Translations under genes and position numbers: made by a program
The notes under the pieces: model-generated
Seen by the model: the letters and a program-made list of their open reading frames with translations, nothing else
Databases searched by the model: none
What the model was told of the DNA's origin: nothing
Origin: Microvirga pudoricolor
GTDB taxonomy: Bacteria > Pseudomonadota > Alphaproteobacteria > Rhizobiales > Beijerinckiaceae
Assembly: GCF_016892705.1 (NCBI RefSeq)
Contig: NZ_JAFEMB010000005.1
Span: 1-64,000 of the forward strand
Reading direction: 5' to 3'
DNA length: 64,000 nucleotides
Shown here: one piece after another, positions 38,838-48,155 of the stretch
How the letters are laid out: each line of letters begins with the position of its first letter
Position numbering within the stretch: position 1 is the stretch's first letter

Positions 38838-39974
38838 ATGGACTTTGCGAACCTGCCGTTCGACATCGATTCCATGCTCCATGGCCTTCGCCGTTGGGTC
38901 GAATGTGAAAGCCCCTCGTATGATCCGCATCGCGTCAACGAGATGATGACGCTAGCCGCCCACGACTTCGCCGAAGCCGGTGGGCGTGTCGAACGCATTC
39001 CGGGATCCGGCGGTTTCGGTGACTGTATTCGCGTCAGATTCGGCGATGACGGTAACAGCAGACCCGGGATTCTCGTCCTTGGACACCTGGATACAGTGCA
39101 TCCTGTCTCAACTCTTGAGAAGCTTTCCTGGCGCCGGGAGGACAATCGTTGCTACGGCCCAGGCATATTCGACATGAAGGCGGGCAATTACATCGCTCTC
39201 GAGGCGATGCGCCAACTGAAAGCGGCCGGGCAGCTGCCCTCGCTGCCCGTGACATTTCTTCTGACGAGCGATGAGGAAGTCGGAAGCGCGAGCACCCGCG
39301 ACCTCATCGAGAAAGAGGCCGCCGTCCACCGTTACGTCCTGATCCCCGAACCAGGACGTCCGGATGGAGGTGTTGTGACCGGCCGATATGCCATTGCGAG
39401 GTTTGAGTTGGAGGCGATCGGTAGGCCCAGCCATGCGGGAGCGCGGCTCAGTGAGGGACGGTCGGCCATTCGCATTCTGGCCGATGCGATACCTGTGATC
39501 GAAGGCATGACGGACACAGACTGTACCTTCAGCGTTGGTGTCATCCATGGCGGCCAATGGGTAAACTGCGTAGCGAGTACCTGTACGGGGGAGGCCCTCA
39601 GCATGGCAAAGCGTCAGGAGGATCTCGACCGGGGTGTCGCGCGGATGCTAGCGCTCAACAGTGGCGACGAGGTAAGCGGCCGGCTGATCGTCAAGCGTAG
39701 CCTGACCCGCCCCGTTTGGGAAGCGAACCGTCGAAGCATGGAACTTTATGAGATGACGAGACAGCTTGCAAAGGAGCTTGGTGTCGATCTCAATCATGAA
39801 AGCGTCGGAGGTGGCTCCGATGGAAATTTCACCGGTCAGCTCGAGCACGTGGCCACTCTCGACGGCCTAGGTGTTCAGGGCGCGGGTGCGCACACCTTGA
39901 ACGAACATATTTTCGTCGACAGCCTCGTTACCCGTGGCAGGCTTTTCGCAGGACTGCTCGCAACGCTTTCCTGA
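38838..39974 (+). CDS. M20 family metallopeptidase (carboxypeptidase G2/glutamate carboxypeptidase type)
   Basis: A 378-residue zinc peptidase with the motifs ILVLGHLDTVHP, GPGIFDMKAGNYIALEAM, TFLLTSDEEVGSASTRDLIE (the general-base Glu pair) and HTLNEHIFVDS near the end. No signal peptide is seen, so it acts in the cytoplasm. Start at 38838 is preferred because GAGGGGG precedes it; 4 bases separate it from the OYE stop. Homologues release C-terminal glutamate or other amino acids from amides; ligand unknown. Confidence 0.88.
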   Translation: MDFANLPFDIDSMLHGLRRWVECESPSYDPHRVNEMMTLAAHDFAEAGGRVERIPGSGGFGDCIRVRFGDDGNSRPGILVLGHLDTVHPVSTLEKLSWRREDNRCYGPGIFDMKAGNYIALEAMRQLKAAGQLPSLPVTFLLTSDEEVGSASTRDLIEKEAAVHRYVLIPEPGRPDGGVVTGRYAIARFELEAIGRPSHAGARLSEGRSAIRILADAIPVIEGMTDTDCTFSVGVIHGGQWVNCVASTCTGEALSMAKRQEDLDRGVARMLALNSGDEVSGRLIVKRSLTRPVWEANRRSMELYEMTRQLAKELGVDLNHESVGGGSDGNFTGQLEHVATLDGLGVQGAGAHTLNEHIFVDSLVTRGRLFAGLLATLS

Positions 39975-40099
39975 GCGTACAATTCGACATTCTATGAATT
40001 CGACCCTGGACCAGCATTCGCTCGTCCAGGGCATGTGCGTGTTAAAACTTCTGATGGTAGGACCCCTCTCACCCTTTTCAGGTGACAGGGGCGACCGAG

Positions 40100-41584
40100 T
40101 CAGGCGCTCTCGCGCACGTCATAGCCTGTTGGGGTGAACGTGCCGTTCTCGACGCGAAACTGTCTCATAAAGTCCGGCCAGAGGGCAGTGAGCTTTCCGC
40201 TATCCTTATGGAGGTACCAACTCTTGCATCCACCCGCCACCCAGACGGTTCCTTCGCTCCGTTCGTCGATTCTGCTCACATAGGTTGTTTCGGCTTCAAG
40301 GCTAGGCTCTATGACGGCGCCGTTGTCTATTATGTAGTTTAGGGCACCTCTGATGTAGTTAGCTTGGGTTTCGGCCATGTAGACCATCGACCCGGCACCC
40401 AGACCGGTATTCGGCCCAAGCATCATGAAAAGGTTGGGGTAGCCGGACATTGAGGCACTCGCGAAGGCGCGAGGCCGGTCACGCCAGTGATCGGCGAGCC
40501 GGTGGCCGTCGCGACCGAAAATGACCTCGGCAATCGGAAGGTCCGTGGCTTCGAATCCCGTCGCAAGGATCAGCGCGTCGACCTCGTGCGCCGATCCGTC
40601 CCGACAGGTAAGGCCAGACTCGGTGATGCGTTCGATGGGTGAGGTCTCCAGGTGGACATTGCTTTGTTGCAGTGCCGGGTAATAGTCGTTCGACAACAAG
40701 ATGCGCTTGCAGCCGACTTCGTAGTCGGGCGTGACCTTGCGCTTTAAATCCGGATCATTGACTTGGGCTTCGAGGTGCCCTTGGGCCATCGCGGACACAA
40801 CGGCAATGAAGCTGGGAACGCGTCGCCTCTGGAGAAATCGACCTTCGTTGAACCAGAACAACTCATTACGCAGAAGTTGGGCCGTTTTAGGCATTCGGGC
40901 GAACATGCCCTTTTCAGCCGCCGTGAACGCGGTGTCTCTGCGGGGAACGATGTATGGGGCTGATCGCTGGAAGATGGTAAGCGTGGCAGCCGTTTTCGCA
41001 AGTTCTGGGACGATTTGGACTGCGGATGCGCCCGTGCCGATCACCGCTATCCGCTGTCCTTCGGGCTGGAAGGAATGATCCCAACGAGCGGAATGTATTA
41101 CCTTACCGGCGAAGGAATGAAGACCGTCGATGTCGGGAAACGCTGGGTCCGACAGGTGTCCGGCCGCCGAAACCAGGGATCGTGCTCGATAGCTGCCCGT
41201 CTCGGTCTGAACCACCCAGGCCGACACGGCGTCATCCCAATTCGCCCGCAGGACATTGGTGTTGAAACAAATATGCGGTCGTATATTTTCCTGATCCGCG
41301 GTTTCTCGCAGGTAGTCAAAGATCTCCTGCTGGCGTGCATAGACGCTGCTCCAGTTTGGATTGGGCCTGAACGAATAGGAGTATAAGTGGGATGGGATGT
41401 CACATGCGGCGCCTGGGTAGGTGTTATCACGCCACGTCCCGCCAACATCGTGTCCCCGTTCGAGAACGACAAAGTCGATCTTTCCCTCTCGCTTGAGCCC
41501 AATGGCAAGTCCGAGCCCGGAGAACCCGGTTCCGATGATGATAACGTCTCTTATTCGACTTTGGTCTTTGCCGTGGCTATTCAT
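40100..41584 (-). CDS. Flavin-containing monooxygenase, Baeyer-Villiger type
   Basis: A 494-residue FAD/NADPH monooxygenase with two Rossmann motifs (IIIGTGFSGLGLAIGL; AVIGTGASAVQIVPEL), the BVMO fingerprint F-x-G-x-x-x-H-x-x-x-W-D (FAGKVIHSARWDH) and the ATG-box LATGFEATDLP. BVMOs turn ketones to esters or lactones. The ATG at 41584 has GGAG upstream; an earlier in-frame ATG at 41617 overlaps the hydrolase stop. Its immediate partner is an alpha/beta hydrolase that could cleave the ester product. Confidence 0.9.
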   Translation of the reverse strand: MNSHGKDQSRIRDVIIIGTGFSGLGLAIGLKREGKIDFVVLERGHDVGGTWRDNTYPGAACDIPSHLYSYSFRPNPNWSSVYARQQEIFDYLRETADQENIRPHICFNTNVLRANWDDAVSAWVVQTETGSYRARSLVSAAGHLSDPAFPDIDGLHSFAGKVIHSARWDHSFQPEGQRIAVIGTGASAVQIVPELAKTAATLTIFQRSAPYIVPRRDTAFTAAEKGMFARMPKTAQLLRNELFWFNEGRFLQRRRVPSFIAVVSAMAQGHLEAQVNDPDLKRKVTPDYEVGCKRILLSNDYYPALQQSNVHLETSPIERITESGLTCRDGSAHEVDALILATGFEATDLPIAEVIFGRDGHRLADHWRDRPRAFASASMSGYPNLFMMLGPNTGLGAGSMVYMAETQANYIRGALNYIIDNGAVIEPSLEAETTYVSRIDERSEGTVWVAGGCKSWYLHKDSGKLTALWPDFMRQFRVENGTFTPTGYDVRESA

Positions 41585-41609
41585 CGAAACGATCTCCGAG
41601 GCTTGCGGT

Positions 41610-42461
41610 TCACGCATGTTCGTTTGAAATAATGCTACCTGGGGGAAGGCGATCCGGCTGGGACATGAAGTCCTGTACTACCGACAATAGTTCTGCTGGT
41701 CGCTCGACGACAACTCCGTGCCCACAATGAATCTCGAACAGGCGGGCCTGCTCAATGCCGCCGAAGAGCATGTGCGAATGCCGGATGGGAGCAGTTTGAT
41801 CCAGTTCGCAACCGACCACGAGGGTAGGGGCCTCAATCTTCCTAAGATCATCCGAGAGATCGACAGTTCGGTTGAGTTTCATCTTAGCGCTTCGCGCATC
41901 GCCTAGATTGTGCGTACGAATGAGCTCCTGGAGCTCGCCAGGCGTCCGCGCGTTGATGAAATGCTGGCCATAGTTCATAAGAACGGAGAATTTGCCAAGC
42001 GACGGGTGAGAGCTCTCATAGAGTTCACGCCACACATCATTCCTTAGAAGCTGTTGGGCATCCGTCTTAACCCATCCAGCGACGAGGATGAGCGAACTGA
42101 TCAACAACGGCTTTTGAGCGGCCAACTGCGCCGCTACGACAGCACCGAAAGAGTATCCCAAAAGGCATACTTTTTGGTCGCCATCGACTGCGCTGATTAC
42201 GGCTTCAGCCTGCTCACGGTAAAACTGGAGACTGAGATCGACCCCGATTGGGTCCGCAAAGTCGAAAGTTACGACGCGGAAATAGCGCGCGAGCATTGGG
42301 AGCAACATCCAAAACGTGCCCGCCGCTGTGCCTCCCGATCCATGCAGGAGGACGATGGTTTGCGATTTTGTCCGTTCTGGATCGCTATCGTAGCAACTCA
42401 ACGAAGTGTCTTGAAAGCGAACGGAGTACCTGCGGACGTCCGGAGGAAAGTCAGAACTCAT
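41610..42461 (-). CDS. Alpha/beta hydrolase
   Basis: A 283-residue alpha/beta hydrolase with the oxyanion segment VLLHGSGGTAAG, nucleophile S104 in LLGYSFGAVVAAQLA, an acidic candidate in VVGCELDQTAPI, and the catalytic His in IHCGHGVVVERP. Its start overlaps, by ATGA, the stop of the decayed reading frame upstream, and its stop lies 25 bases before the BVMO start. Esterase or C-C hydrolase activity is possible; the BVMO neighbour favours ester hydrolysis. Confidence 0.85.
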   Translation of the reverse strand: MSSDFPPDVRRYSVRFQDTSLSCYDSDPERTKSQTIVLLHGSGGTAAGTFWMLLPMLARYFRVVTFDFADPIGVDLSLQFYREQAEAVISAVDGDQKVCLLGYSFGAVVAAQLAAQKPLLISSLILVAGWVKTDAQQLLRNDVWRELYESSHPSLGKFSVLMNYGQHFINARTPGELQELIRTHNLGDARSAKMKLNRTVDLSDDLRKIEAPTLVVGCELDQTAPIRHSHMLFGGIEQARLFEIHCGHGVVVERPAELLSVVQDFMSQPDRLPPGSIISNEHA

Positions 42462-42875
42462 TTTGTCAAGCCGCTATTGAAGTGAGTACGTAAGACGGTG
42501 TCGCCCTGACACAGGATGTGCTTGTCCGGGATGTCACACCGGATGCTGATGTTTCTGCCGAGGTGAAACCGAGCTGCGTCGCGGGCATGCCAAGTCTTGC
42601 GATGGCCTCGACCGTGTCATGATGTGCATTGACTCGAGATCCAACTCTTTCTGGAAAAGCATTCGCCACGAGGCGGTCATAAGTCATTTGACCGCAGTAC
42701 AGCGTCTATTGAAAGTTCTCATCGGTAGTTACGGCATCAGGATTTCTCATACCCTTGTCTTTGATATTCTCTGCGACATTGAAAAGGCGGGCGTAAAGCG
42801 ACTGGACTGCTGCTGTGCGAGCCAGGGTTGCGGCGTCTCCGGCAATGTCGTGTCATGGACTGCGGCTATGATCCG
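42458..42875 (-). pseudogene. Decayed gene remnant between tctA and the hydrolase
   Basis: On the minus strand, just after the tctA stop, one frame reads HDIAGDAATLARTAAVQSLY and ARLFNVAENIKDKGM, then an in-frame TAG near 42706, continuing as GQMTYDRLVANAFPERVG with NAHHDTVEAIARLG; after a frame change near 42600 the sequence reads HARDAARFHLGRNISIRCDI and PDKHILCQGDTVLRTHFNSG to a TGA that overlaps the hydrolase ATG (ATGA). The protein-like composition and the coupling overlap suggest one former gene broken by a stop and a frameshift. I do not recognise the family. Confidence 0.4.
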
Positions 42876-44375
42876 TCAGGCTTCACTAAACACTTCCTTG
42901 CGGCGACTCTTGAAGCTCGGCACTGCGACCAGGACCAATAGAGCGAGTGCAGCCAACAACAAACCCAGGCTGATCGGCTGCTCGATAAAAACCAAGTAGT
43001 CGCCCCGCGACAGTACCAGTGCCCGACGAAGATTTTCTTCCATCATGGGGCCGAGAATGACCCCAAGAAGCAGTGGGGCCGCTTCGCAGTTCAGTTTGTG
43101 AAACAAGTAACCAACCGCGCCGAAGAGCCCCATCATCTTGATGTCGAATGTCGAGTTTGAGAGGGAATAGGCCCCAATCATGCAGAACAACAGCACGGAT
43201 GGAAACAAAAGCCGGTATGGAATGCGCAGCATAGTGACCCATACGCCCACAAGAGGCAGGTTGATAACAACCAGCATAAGGTTGCCTATCCACATGGACG
43301 CAATGAGACCCCAGAACAGTTCTGGCTGCTGGGTAATGATCATCGGACCAGGGACGATCCCCTGGATTAGCAAAGCTCCAACGATCATGGCCATGACGAC
43401 GTTGGAAGGAATGCCGAGGGTGAGCATTGGAATGAACGACGTCTGCGCGCCTGCATTGTTGGCGGACTCCGGGCCAGACACGCCCTCGATGGCTCCCTGC
43501 CCGAAACGCGATGGGTCCTTTGCCAGCTTTTTTTCGAGCGCGTAGGATGCGAAAGAGCTGAGAAGAGCTCCACCCCCGGGCAGAACGCCGAGTATCGAGC
43601 CGACCAACGTCCCGCGCACTGCGGGCATTGCTGCGGATCGCAGCTCGTCTTTCGTCGGCATCAGACTTCCGACCTTAATCGGAGTCTCCTTGCGATCGCG
43701 ATGATCCAAGTTCGACAGGATGTCGGATATGCCGAAGAGGCCCATGGCGAGAGGTACGAACGCGATGCCGTCGAAGAGTTGGGGTAAGCCAAGAGTGAAA
43801 CGCTGCTGTCCGGATTGGACGTCTGTCCCGACGATACCCAACATCAATCCGAGCACGACCATCGACACCGCGTTCAGCAAAGAACCTTGAGCGAGGACAA
43901 TGGCTCCAACCAGTCCGAAGGCCATCAAGGCAAAATTCTCGGGCGCGCCAAAGCGCAAGGCGATACCCGCGAGGGCAGGACTGGCTACGGCAATAAGCAG
44001 TGTGGCGACGCTGCCTGCAAACAAAGAGCCGAGTGCCGCGATTGCGAGGGCGGCGCCAGCGCGTCCTTTCAAGGCCATCGCGTGGCCGTCGATGCAGGTC
44101 ACGACCGAAGAAGCCTCGCCGGGAAGCCGCATCAGGATCGCAGTTGTCGATCCGCCGTACTGCGCGCCATAATAGATTCCGGCAAGCATGATCATGGAAG
44201 AGACGGGTGTTAGATAGAAAGTGAGCGGCAGCAGCATTGCCATCGTCGCGGCCGGACCCAATCCCGGCAGGACACCGACCAAGGTGCCAACGACGACCCC
44301 GACAAAGCAGAAGAAAACATTCTGAAACGTCAGGGCGACGCTCATGCCCAAGGTGAGATTGTCAAGCAGGTTCAT
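42876..44375 (-). CDS. tctA: Tripartite tricarboxylate transporter, large permease subunit TctA
   Basis: A 499-residue protein with about twelve membrane helices, the family's repeated motifs GVLPGLGPAATMAMLLPLTF, GIYYGAQYGGSTTAILMRLP and VGSILGVLPGGGALLSSFAS, and GAQTSFIPMLTLGIPSN. With TctB and TctC it imports carboxylates using an ion gradient. The gene order is tctC-tctB-tctA. Confidence 0.94.
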   Translation of the reverse strand: MNLLDNLTLGMSVALTFQNVFFCFVGVVVGTLVGVLPGLGPAATMAMLLPLTFYLTPVSSMIMLAGIYYGAQYGGSTTAILMRLPGEASSVVTCIDGHAMALKGRAGAALAIAALGSLFAGSVATLLIAVASPALAGIALRFGAPENFALMAFGLVGAIVLAQGSLLNAVSMVVLGLMLGIVGTDVQSGQQRFTLGLPQLFDGIAFVPLAMGLFGISDILSNLDHRDRKETPIKVGSLMPTKDELRSAAMPAVRGTLVGSILGVLPGGGALLSSFASYALEKKLAKDPSRFGQGAIEGVSGPESANNAGAQTSFIPMLTLGIPSNVVMAMIVGALLIQGIVPGPMIITQQPELFWGLIASMWIGNLMLVVINLPLVGVWVTMLRIPYRLLFPSVLLFCMIGAYSLSNSTFDIKMMGLFGAVGYLFHKLNCEAAPLLLGVILGPMMEENLRRALVLSRGDYLVFIEQPISLGLLLAALALLVLVAVPSFKSRRKEVFSEA

Positions 44376-44414
44376 CGACGGATCTCGAGTGTTTTTGAAA
44401 AGGCGTTTAGAGTT

Positions 44415-44855
44415 TCAGCTCGGGAAGACGATAAAAGGCAGCCCGAGAGCGTAGACAAAGACAAGCGTTGAGATGACCGCGAGCCCGGCAGCAAGGATGA
44501 CAAGGCTGCGCCACCTAACGTCCGGACTACCAAAACCTGCGACTAGAGTGCTGACAAACGCGGATGCCGGAAAGCCAAGCATCTCCACAGTCAGCGCGAA
44601 AAGCACGATGGATCCGAGGATAAAAGGGGCAGGGCGCGGGTTGAAGCTCTCGAAGGCTTCTCCTCCACTTAGGCCGCGGATGACGCCAACCAGCCCCAAT
44701 ATCGCCAATCCCGCACTCAGGACTGTGGGGAAGTAACCGGGCCCCATATCATCGGCCTTGCCGAAGTCGTAGTCCCGCGATAGCCAGAATCCGAACAGTC
44801 CGATGCAGGTGAACATCAGACCGGATACAATTTGGCGATTGAGCGATCGGGTCAA
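44415..44855 (-). CDS. tctB: Tripartite tricarboxylate transporter, small subunit TctB
   Basis: A 146-residue protein with four membrane helices and the loop DYDFGKADDMGPGYFPTVLS seen in TctB. It lies between tctC and tctA with gaps of 70 and 39 bases. Confidence 0.9.
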   Translation of the reverse strand: MTRSLNRQIVSGLMFTCIGLFGFWLSRDYDFGKADDMGPGYFPTVLSAGLAILGLVGVIRGLSGGEAFESFNPRPAPFILGSIVLFALTVEMLGFPASAFVSTLVAGFGSPDVRWRSLVILAAGLAVISTLVFVYALGLPFIVFPS

Positions 44856-44925
44856 AATTGGCCTCCGTGACCAAAGCTGCCCGAGCCGAATGAACGGCTC
44901 AGGCAGAGCAGCGCCAATCTAAACG

Positions 44926-45900
44926 TTACTGAGCTTCGAGATTCAGCGCCTTGACCGCATCTGTCCAGACTGCCGCATCCTGCGCTACGAATGGAGGGAT
45001 TTCATCAAGTGTCAGCGTTCCGACTTCGCCTTCGCCGGCTTTCATGCGCTCGACATAAGCAGGGCTTTTCAGCGCGACCATCACAGCGTTATGAAGCTTC
45101 TCTATAACGTCCTGCGGGGTCCCCTTCTTCACGAAAAGGGCGTACCAAGTATATGCACTGAAGTCGACGCCGTCTTCTTTCCAAGTCGGTAGCTCCGGTG
45201 CGCTCGGTACGCGTTTGTCGCTTCCCATCGAAATGGCCTTGATCTGGCCAGATTTCGAATTGGCGAGTCCAGTCGCAGCGCCGTCGAACATCAGCTGAAC
45301 GCGGCCACCGATCATATCAAGCGTTCCTTGAGCACTTCCGGGATAGTGAACCGGTCGGATGTCGATGCCGGTCTTCATGCGAAACACCTCTCCCGTGAGA
45401 TGTGCTGCAGCCCCCTTGCCATGGGTTGCAAAATTGACCTCACCCGGGTGTGCCTTCGCGTAGTCGATCAATTCCTTGACCGTGTTCGGAGCAAAGTTCT
45501 TCGATGCAACCAACACGTAGGGAACTTTGCCGATCATGGCGACAGGAACGAGATCGGAAGGCGTGTAGTTTAGGTTTTTCATCAGCAACGGTGAGATGGC
45601 CGTCGAACTCGAACTACCGAGCATGATGGTATACCCATCCGCAGGGGCGCTCACTAACGATGCAGCTGCGAGCGTCGTCGCGGCGCCGGGCTTATTCTCC
45701 ACGAGGACAGGCTGACCAAGCTGCTGTTTGAGCGACTCCGCGATAACCCGTGTCAGAATGTCGGACATGCCGCCCGCTGTGTAGGGGACGAGGATCTTGA
45801 TGGGTTTTGTCGGATAGTCCTTCGCGACGGTGAACGTGGATGAAGCGAACAGCGCAATGGCAGCAAGGACGCCTTTGGCGACGGATAACGATCTGGACAC
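44926..45900 (-). CDS. tctC: Tripartite tricarboxylate transporter, periplasmic receptor TctC (Bug family)
   Basis: A 324-residue periplasmic receptor. The signal peptide ends near AKDYP; KPIKILVPYTAGGMSDILTR, ENKPGAATTLAAASLVSAP and GEVNFATHGKGAAAHLTGE are typical Bug-protein blocks. GTG at 45900 is chosen because GGGAG lies 7 bases before it; an earlier GTG at 45930 has no such site. It heads the operon that goes on to tctB, tctA, the remnant, the hydrolase and the BVMO. Ligand cannot be predicted. Confidence 0.9.
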   Translation of the reverse strand: MSRSLSVAKGVLAAIALFASSTFTVAKDYPTKPIKILVPYTAGGMSDILTRVIAESLKQQLGQPVLVENKPGAATTLAAASLVSAPADGYTIMLGSSSSTAISPLLMKNLNYTPSDLVPVAMIGKVPYVLVASKNFAPNTVKELIDYAKAHPGEVNFATHGKGAAAHLTGEVFRMKTGIDIRPVHYPGSAQGTLDMIGGRVQLMFDGAATGLANSKSGQIKAISMGSDKRVPSAPELPTWKEDGVDFSAYTWYALFVKKGTPQDVIEKLHNAVMVALKSPAYVERMKAGEGEVGTLTLDEIPPFVAQDAAVWTDAVKALNLEAQ

Positions 45901-46198
45901 CGAGTTCTCCCGAAATAATTCCCGCGCCACGCTCGTTCGTGGCTGTTCAGTCCAGACTACGACACGTCATCCGCTCAAGAAACGCACCGTTTCCTGCTTC
46001 GCCATTAAGGAATCTTATAACTGATGTAATGGCGCCTGCTTATAAGAAGAATTGATAATGTCAGTCCGAAAACCCAGGTTTCCTGCGGTACTCGATCATT
46101 TATCCAAAGGTCATCCTAATTCTAGGTGGCATCCTTAGAGCCCTGCCGGATCCATCACGGGCGAACGAAACAACATCCGTCTCCGGAGTTCAAAGACG

Positions 46199-47329
46199 AT
46201 GAAAATACGAGCCGCTGTGCTTGAAGAAATTGGCCGCGCTGGGCCGTACGTTCAAACCTGTCCCTTGACGGTCGAGGAGATCGATCTCGCCCCACCGCTC
46301 GCAGGAGAAGTCCTAGTGCGGACCGCCGCAGCCGGCCTGTGTCATTCCGACCTCTCGGTCATCAATGGCGACCGGTCTCGTCCGACGCCGATGGTTCTAG
46401 GGCATGAGGGTTCAGGGATCGTGGAGGATGTCGGTCCAGGCGTCGACGACCTGAAACAAGGCGACCATGTCGTCTTCGTCTTCGTTCCGTCATGCGGGCA
46501 TTGCGGACCGTGTCAGGCGGGACGACCAGCGCTCTGCGAACCCGGGGCGGCGTCCAATGGCATAGGCGAGCTCCTCGGCGGCGGTACTCGTCTGTCCAGA
46601 CGAGGTGAGCCTGTGTATCACATGACGGGCGTGTCGAGTTACGCCACCCACTGCGTGATGTCACGGCGCAGTCTCGTTAAAATCGACTCAGATGTCGGGC
46701 TGGATATCGCGGCGCTCATGGGTTGCGCGATCTTGACCGGAGCAGGTGCCGTTTTCAACCTCGGTGCGGTCCAACCGGGAGGCACGACGGCCGTGGTGGG
46801 TCTCGGTGGTGTAGGACTGGCCGCGATCCTGGGTGCATCGGCGGCCGGAGCGGAAACGATCATCGCGGTTGACACGCTGGACTCGAAGCTTGAGCTCGCC
46901 GAAGAACTTGGAGCGACGCACTGCTTTAACGCCACCGACCCTGAAGTCACCGCCAAGGTCAGGGACTTGACGTCGGGCGGGGTCGACGCGGCGCTCGAGT
47001 TCGCCGGGTCCGCACGCGCTCTGGAAGGGGCGTTCGCAATGACGCGTCGTGGCGGGACGACAATCACGGCCGGTCTCCCTAATCCGCAAGCGACGCTCAA
47101 CATTTCACCGTTGACCTTGGTTGCAGAAGAGAGGTCCATCCGCGGTAGTTATCTAGGTTCCGGGGTCCCTTCGCGCGACATCAATCGCTTCCTCGGTCTG
47201 CACAGACGCGGCAAACTTCCCGTCGAGAAGCTCGTGACGCACAGGATTCGTCTTGATGAGATAAACGAGGCCTTCGACCGATTGGCCACGGGGCAAGCTA
47301 TAAGGCAGATCATCGATTTTACCGCTTAG
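46199..47329 (+). CDS. Zinc-dependent alcohol dehydrogenase (class III-like MDR family)
   Basis: A 376-residue medium-chain dehydrogenase. Catalytic zinc ligands lie in AAGLCHSDLSV and GHEGSGIVEDVGPGV; the structural zinc loop is CGHCGPCQAGRPALC. The nucleotide fold VVGLGGVGLAAILGA followed by VDTLDSKLELAEELGA (Asp at the end of beta-2) indicates NAD. It oxidises an alcohol to an aldehyde or ketone. It is transcribed away from tctC, with 298 bases between, where promoters of both must lie. Confidence 0.9.
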   Translation: MKIRAAVLEEIGRAGPYVQTCPLTVEEIDLAPPLAGEVLVRTAAAGLCHSDLSVINGDRSRPTPMVLGHEGSGIVEDVGPGVDDLKQGDHVVFVFVPSCGHCGPCQAGRPALCEPGAASNGIGELLGGGTRLSRRGEPVYHMTGVSSYATHCVMSRRSLVKIDSDVGLDIAALMGCAILTGAGAVFNLGAVQPGGTTAVVGLGGVGLAAILGASAAGAETIIAVDTLDSKLELAEELGATHCFNATDPEVTAKVRDLTSGGVDAALEFAGSARALEGAFAMTRRGGTTITAGLPNPQATLNISPLTLVAEERSIRGSYLGSGVPSRDINRFLGLHRRGKLPVEKLVTHRIRLDEINEAFDRLATGQAIRQIIDFTA

Positions 47330-47466
47330 ACGAAAGCTCGTCGACGCGGCGATGGCATCGCGACGGCTTCGTTCGCCCGTAAAATTCGGTCGCGCCTGTT
47401 GATCACAATTCGGCTCTACTCGGAGAATGACACAAGCGGCTTCGGCACCAGGTCGCATCATCGGTA

Positions 47467-48015
47467 TCAAAACGAGGGCGGCGTGCAGGCGCTCACAACT
47501 TCACATGGGACTGGGCCGATACACCGAAAGCGATGGGGGCGCCTGCTGTCGAAATAGTAGGCGTCGCCCGGTCCCAGAATACGGCGCTCATCATCAACGG
47601 TAACTTCCAGGCGTCCGGCGAGCACGATGCCCCCTTCTTCTCCGTCGTGCACAAGTGGAACCCGCCCTGTGTCTGCGCCCGGTTGATAACATTCCCGCAG
47701 CAGTTGGATGCTTCGGCCGAGCAGGCTCTCGCCGACCTGACGGTATGAGATGGAGCCTTTACCGATCTCTACTAGATCTTCCGCTGCATAGAACGCTTTC
47801 TTCGGTCGCTCCGGTTCGAATGCGAAAAACTCCGCGAGTCCGATGGGGATCCCATCCAATATTCTCTTGAGGGCCCCAACTGAAGGGTTGGATGCATTCG
47901 ACTCGATCAGTGAGATGGTTGAGTTCGGGACACCGGTTCGCTTCGACAGGGCCCGCTGAGACAGGTTGCTCGCGATCCGCACAGCGCGGAGCCGATTTCC
48001 AATGTCGATCGACAT
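47467..48015 (-). CDS. XRE family regulator with C-terminal cupin domain
   Basis: A 182-residue two-domain protein: an N-terminal HTH (IGNRLRAVRIASNLSQRALS ... NSTISLIESN) and a cupin barrel (~105-180: VHDGEEGGIVLAGRLEVTVD and PGDAYYFDSRRPHRF). This architecture is that of PuuR, a repressor of putrescine catabolism. ATG at 48015 has AAAGGA upstream. It is divergent from the aminotransferase gene (140 bases), so it probably controls it. Confidence 0.9.
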   Translation of the reverse strand: MSIDIGNRLRAVRIASNLSQRALSKRTGVPNSTISLIESNASNPSVGALKRILDGIPIGLAEFFAFEPERPKKAFYAAEDLVEIGKGSISYRQVGESLLGRSIQLLRECYQPGADTGRVPLVHDGEEGGIVLAGRLEVTVDDERRILGPGDAYYFDSRRPHRFRCIGPVPCEVVSACTPPSF

Positions 48016-48155
48016 CTGCATCCTTTGATGTTGTCCAGAATAGATCAAATACTGAATGCGTCGACGTTTATTTTCAAGAGCTTAACCGAGCAAAGAAAAG
48101 GACTTGTCCGATCGCGTGATAGCGTCAATCTGACGTCGACCCGATGGAGGCCCCT

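Noticed and set aside
42466-42687. Stand-alone 73-residue minus-strand gene
   Set aside because: Only its first half is protein-like, and the continuation lies in another frame, so it is treated as part of a broken gene instead.
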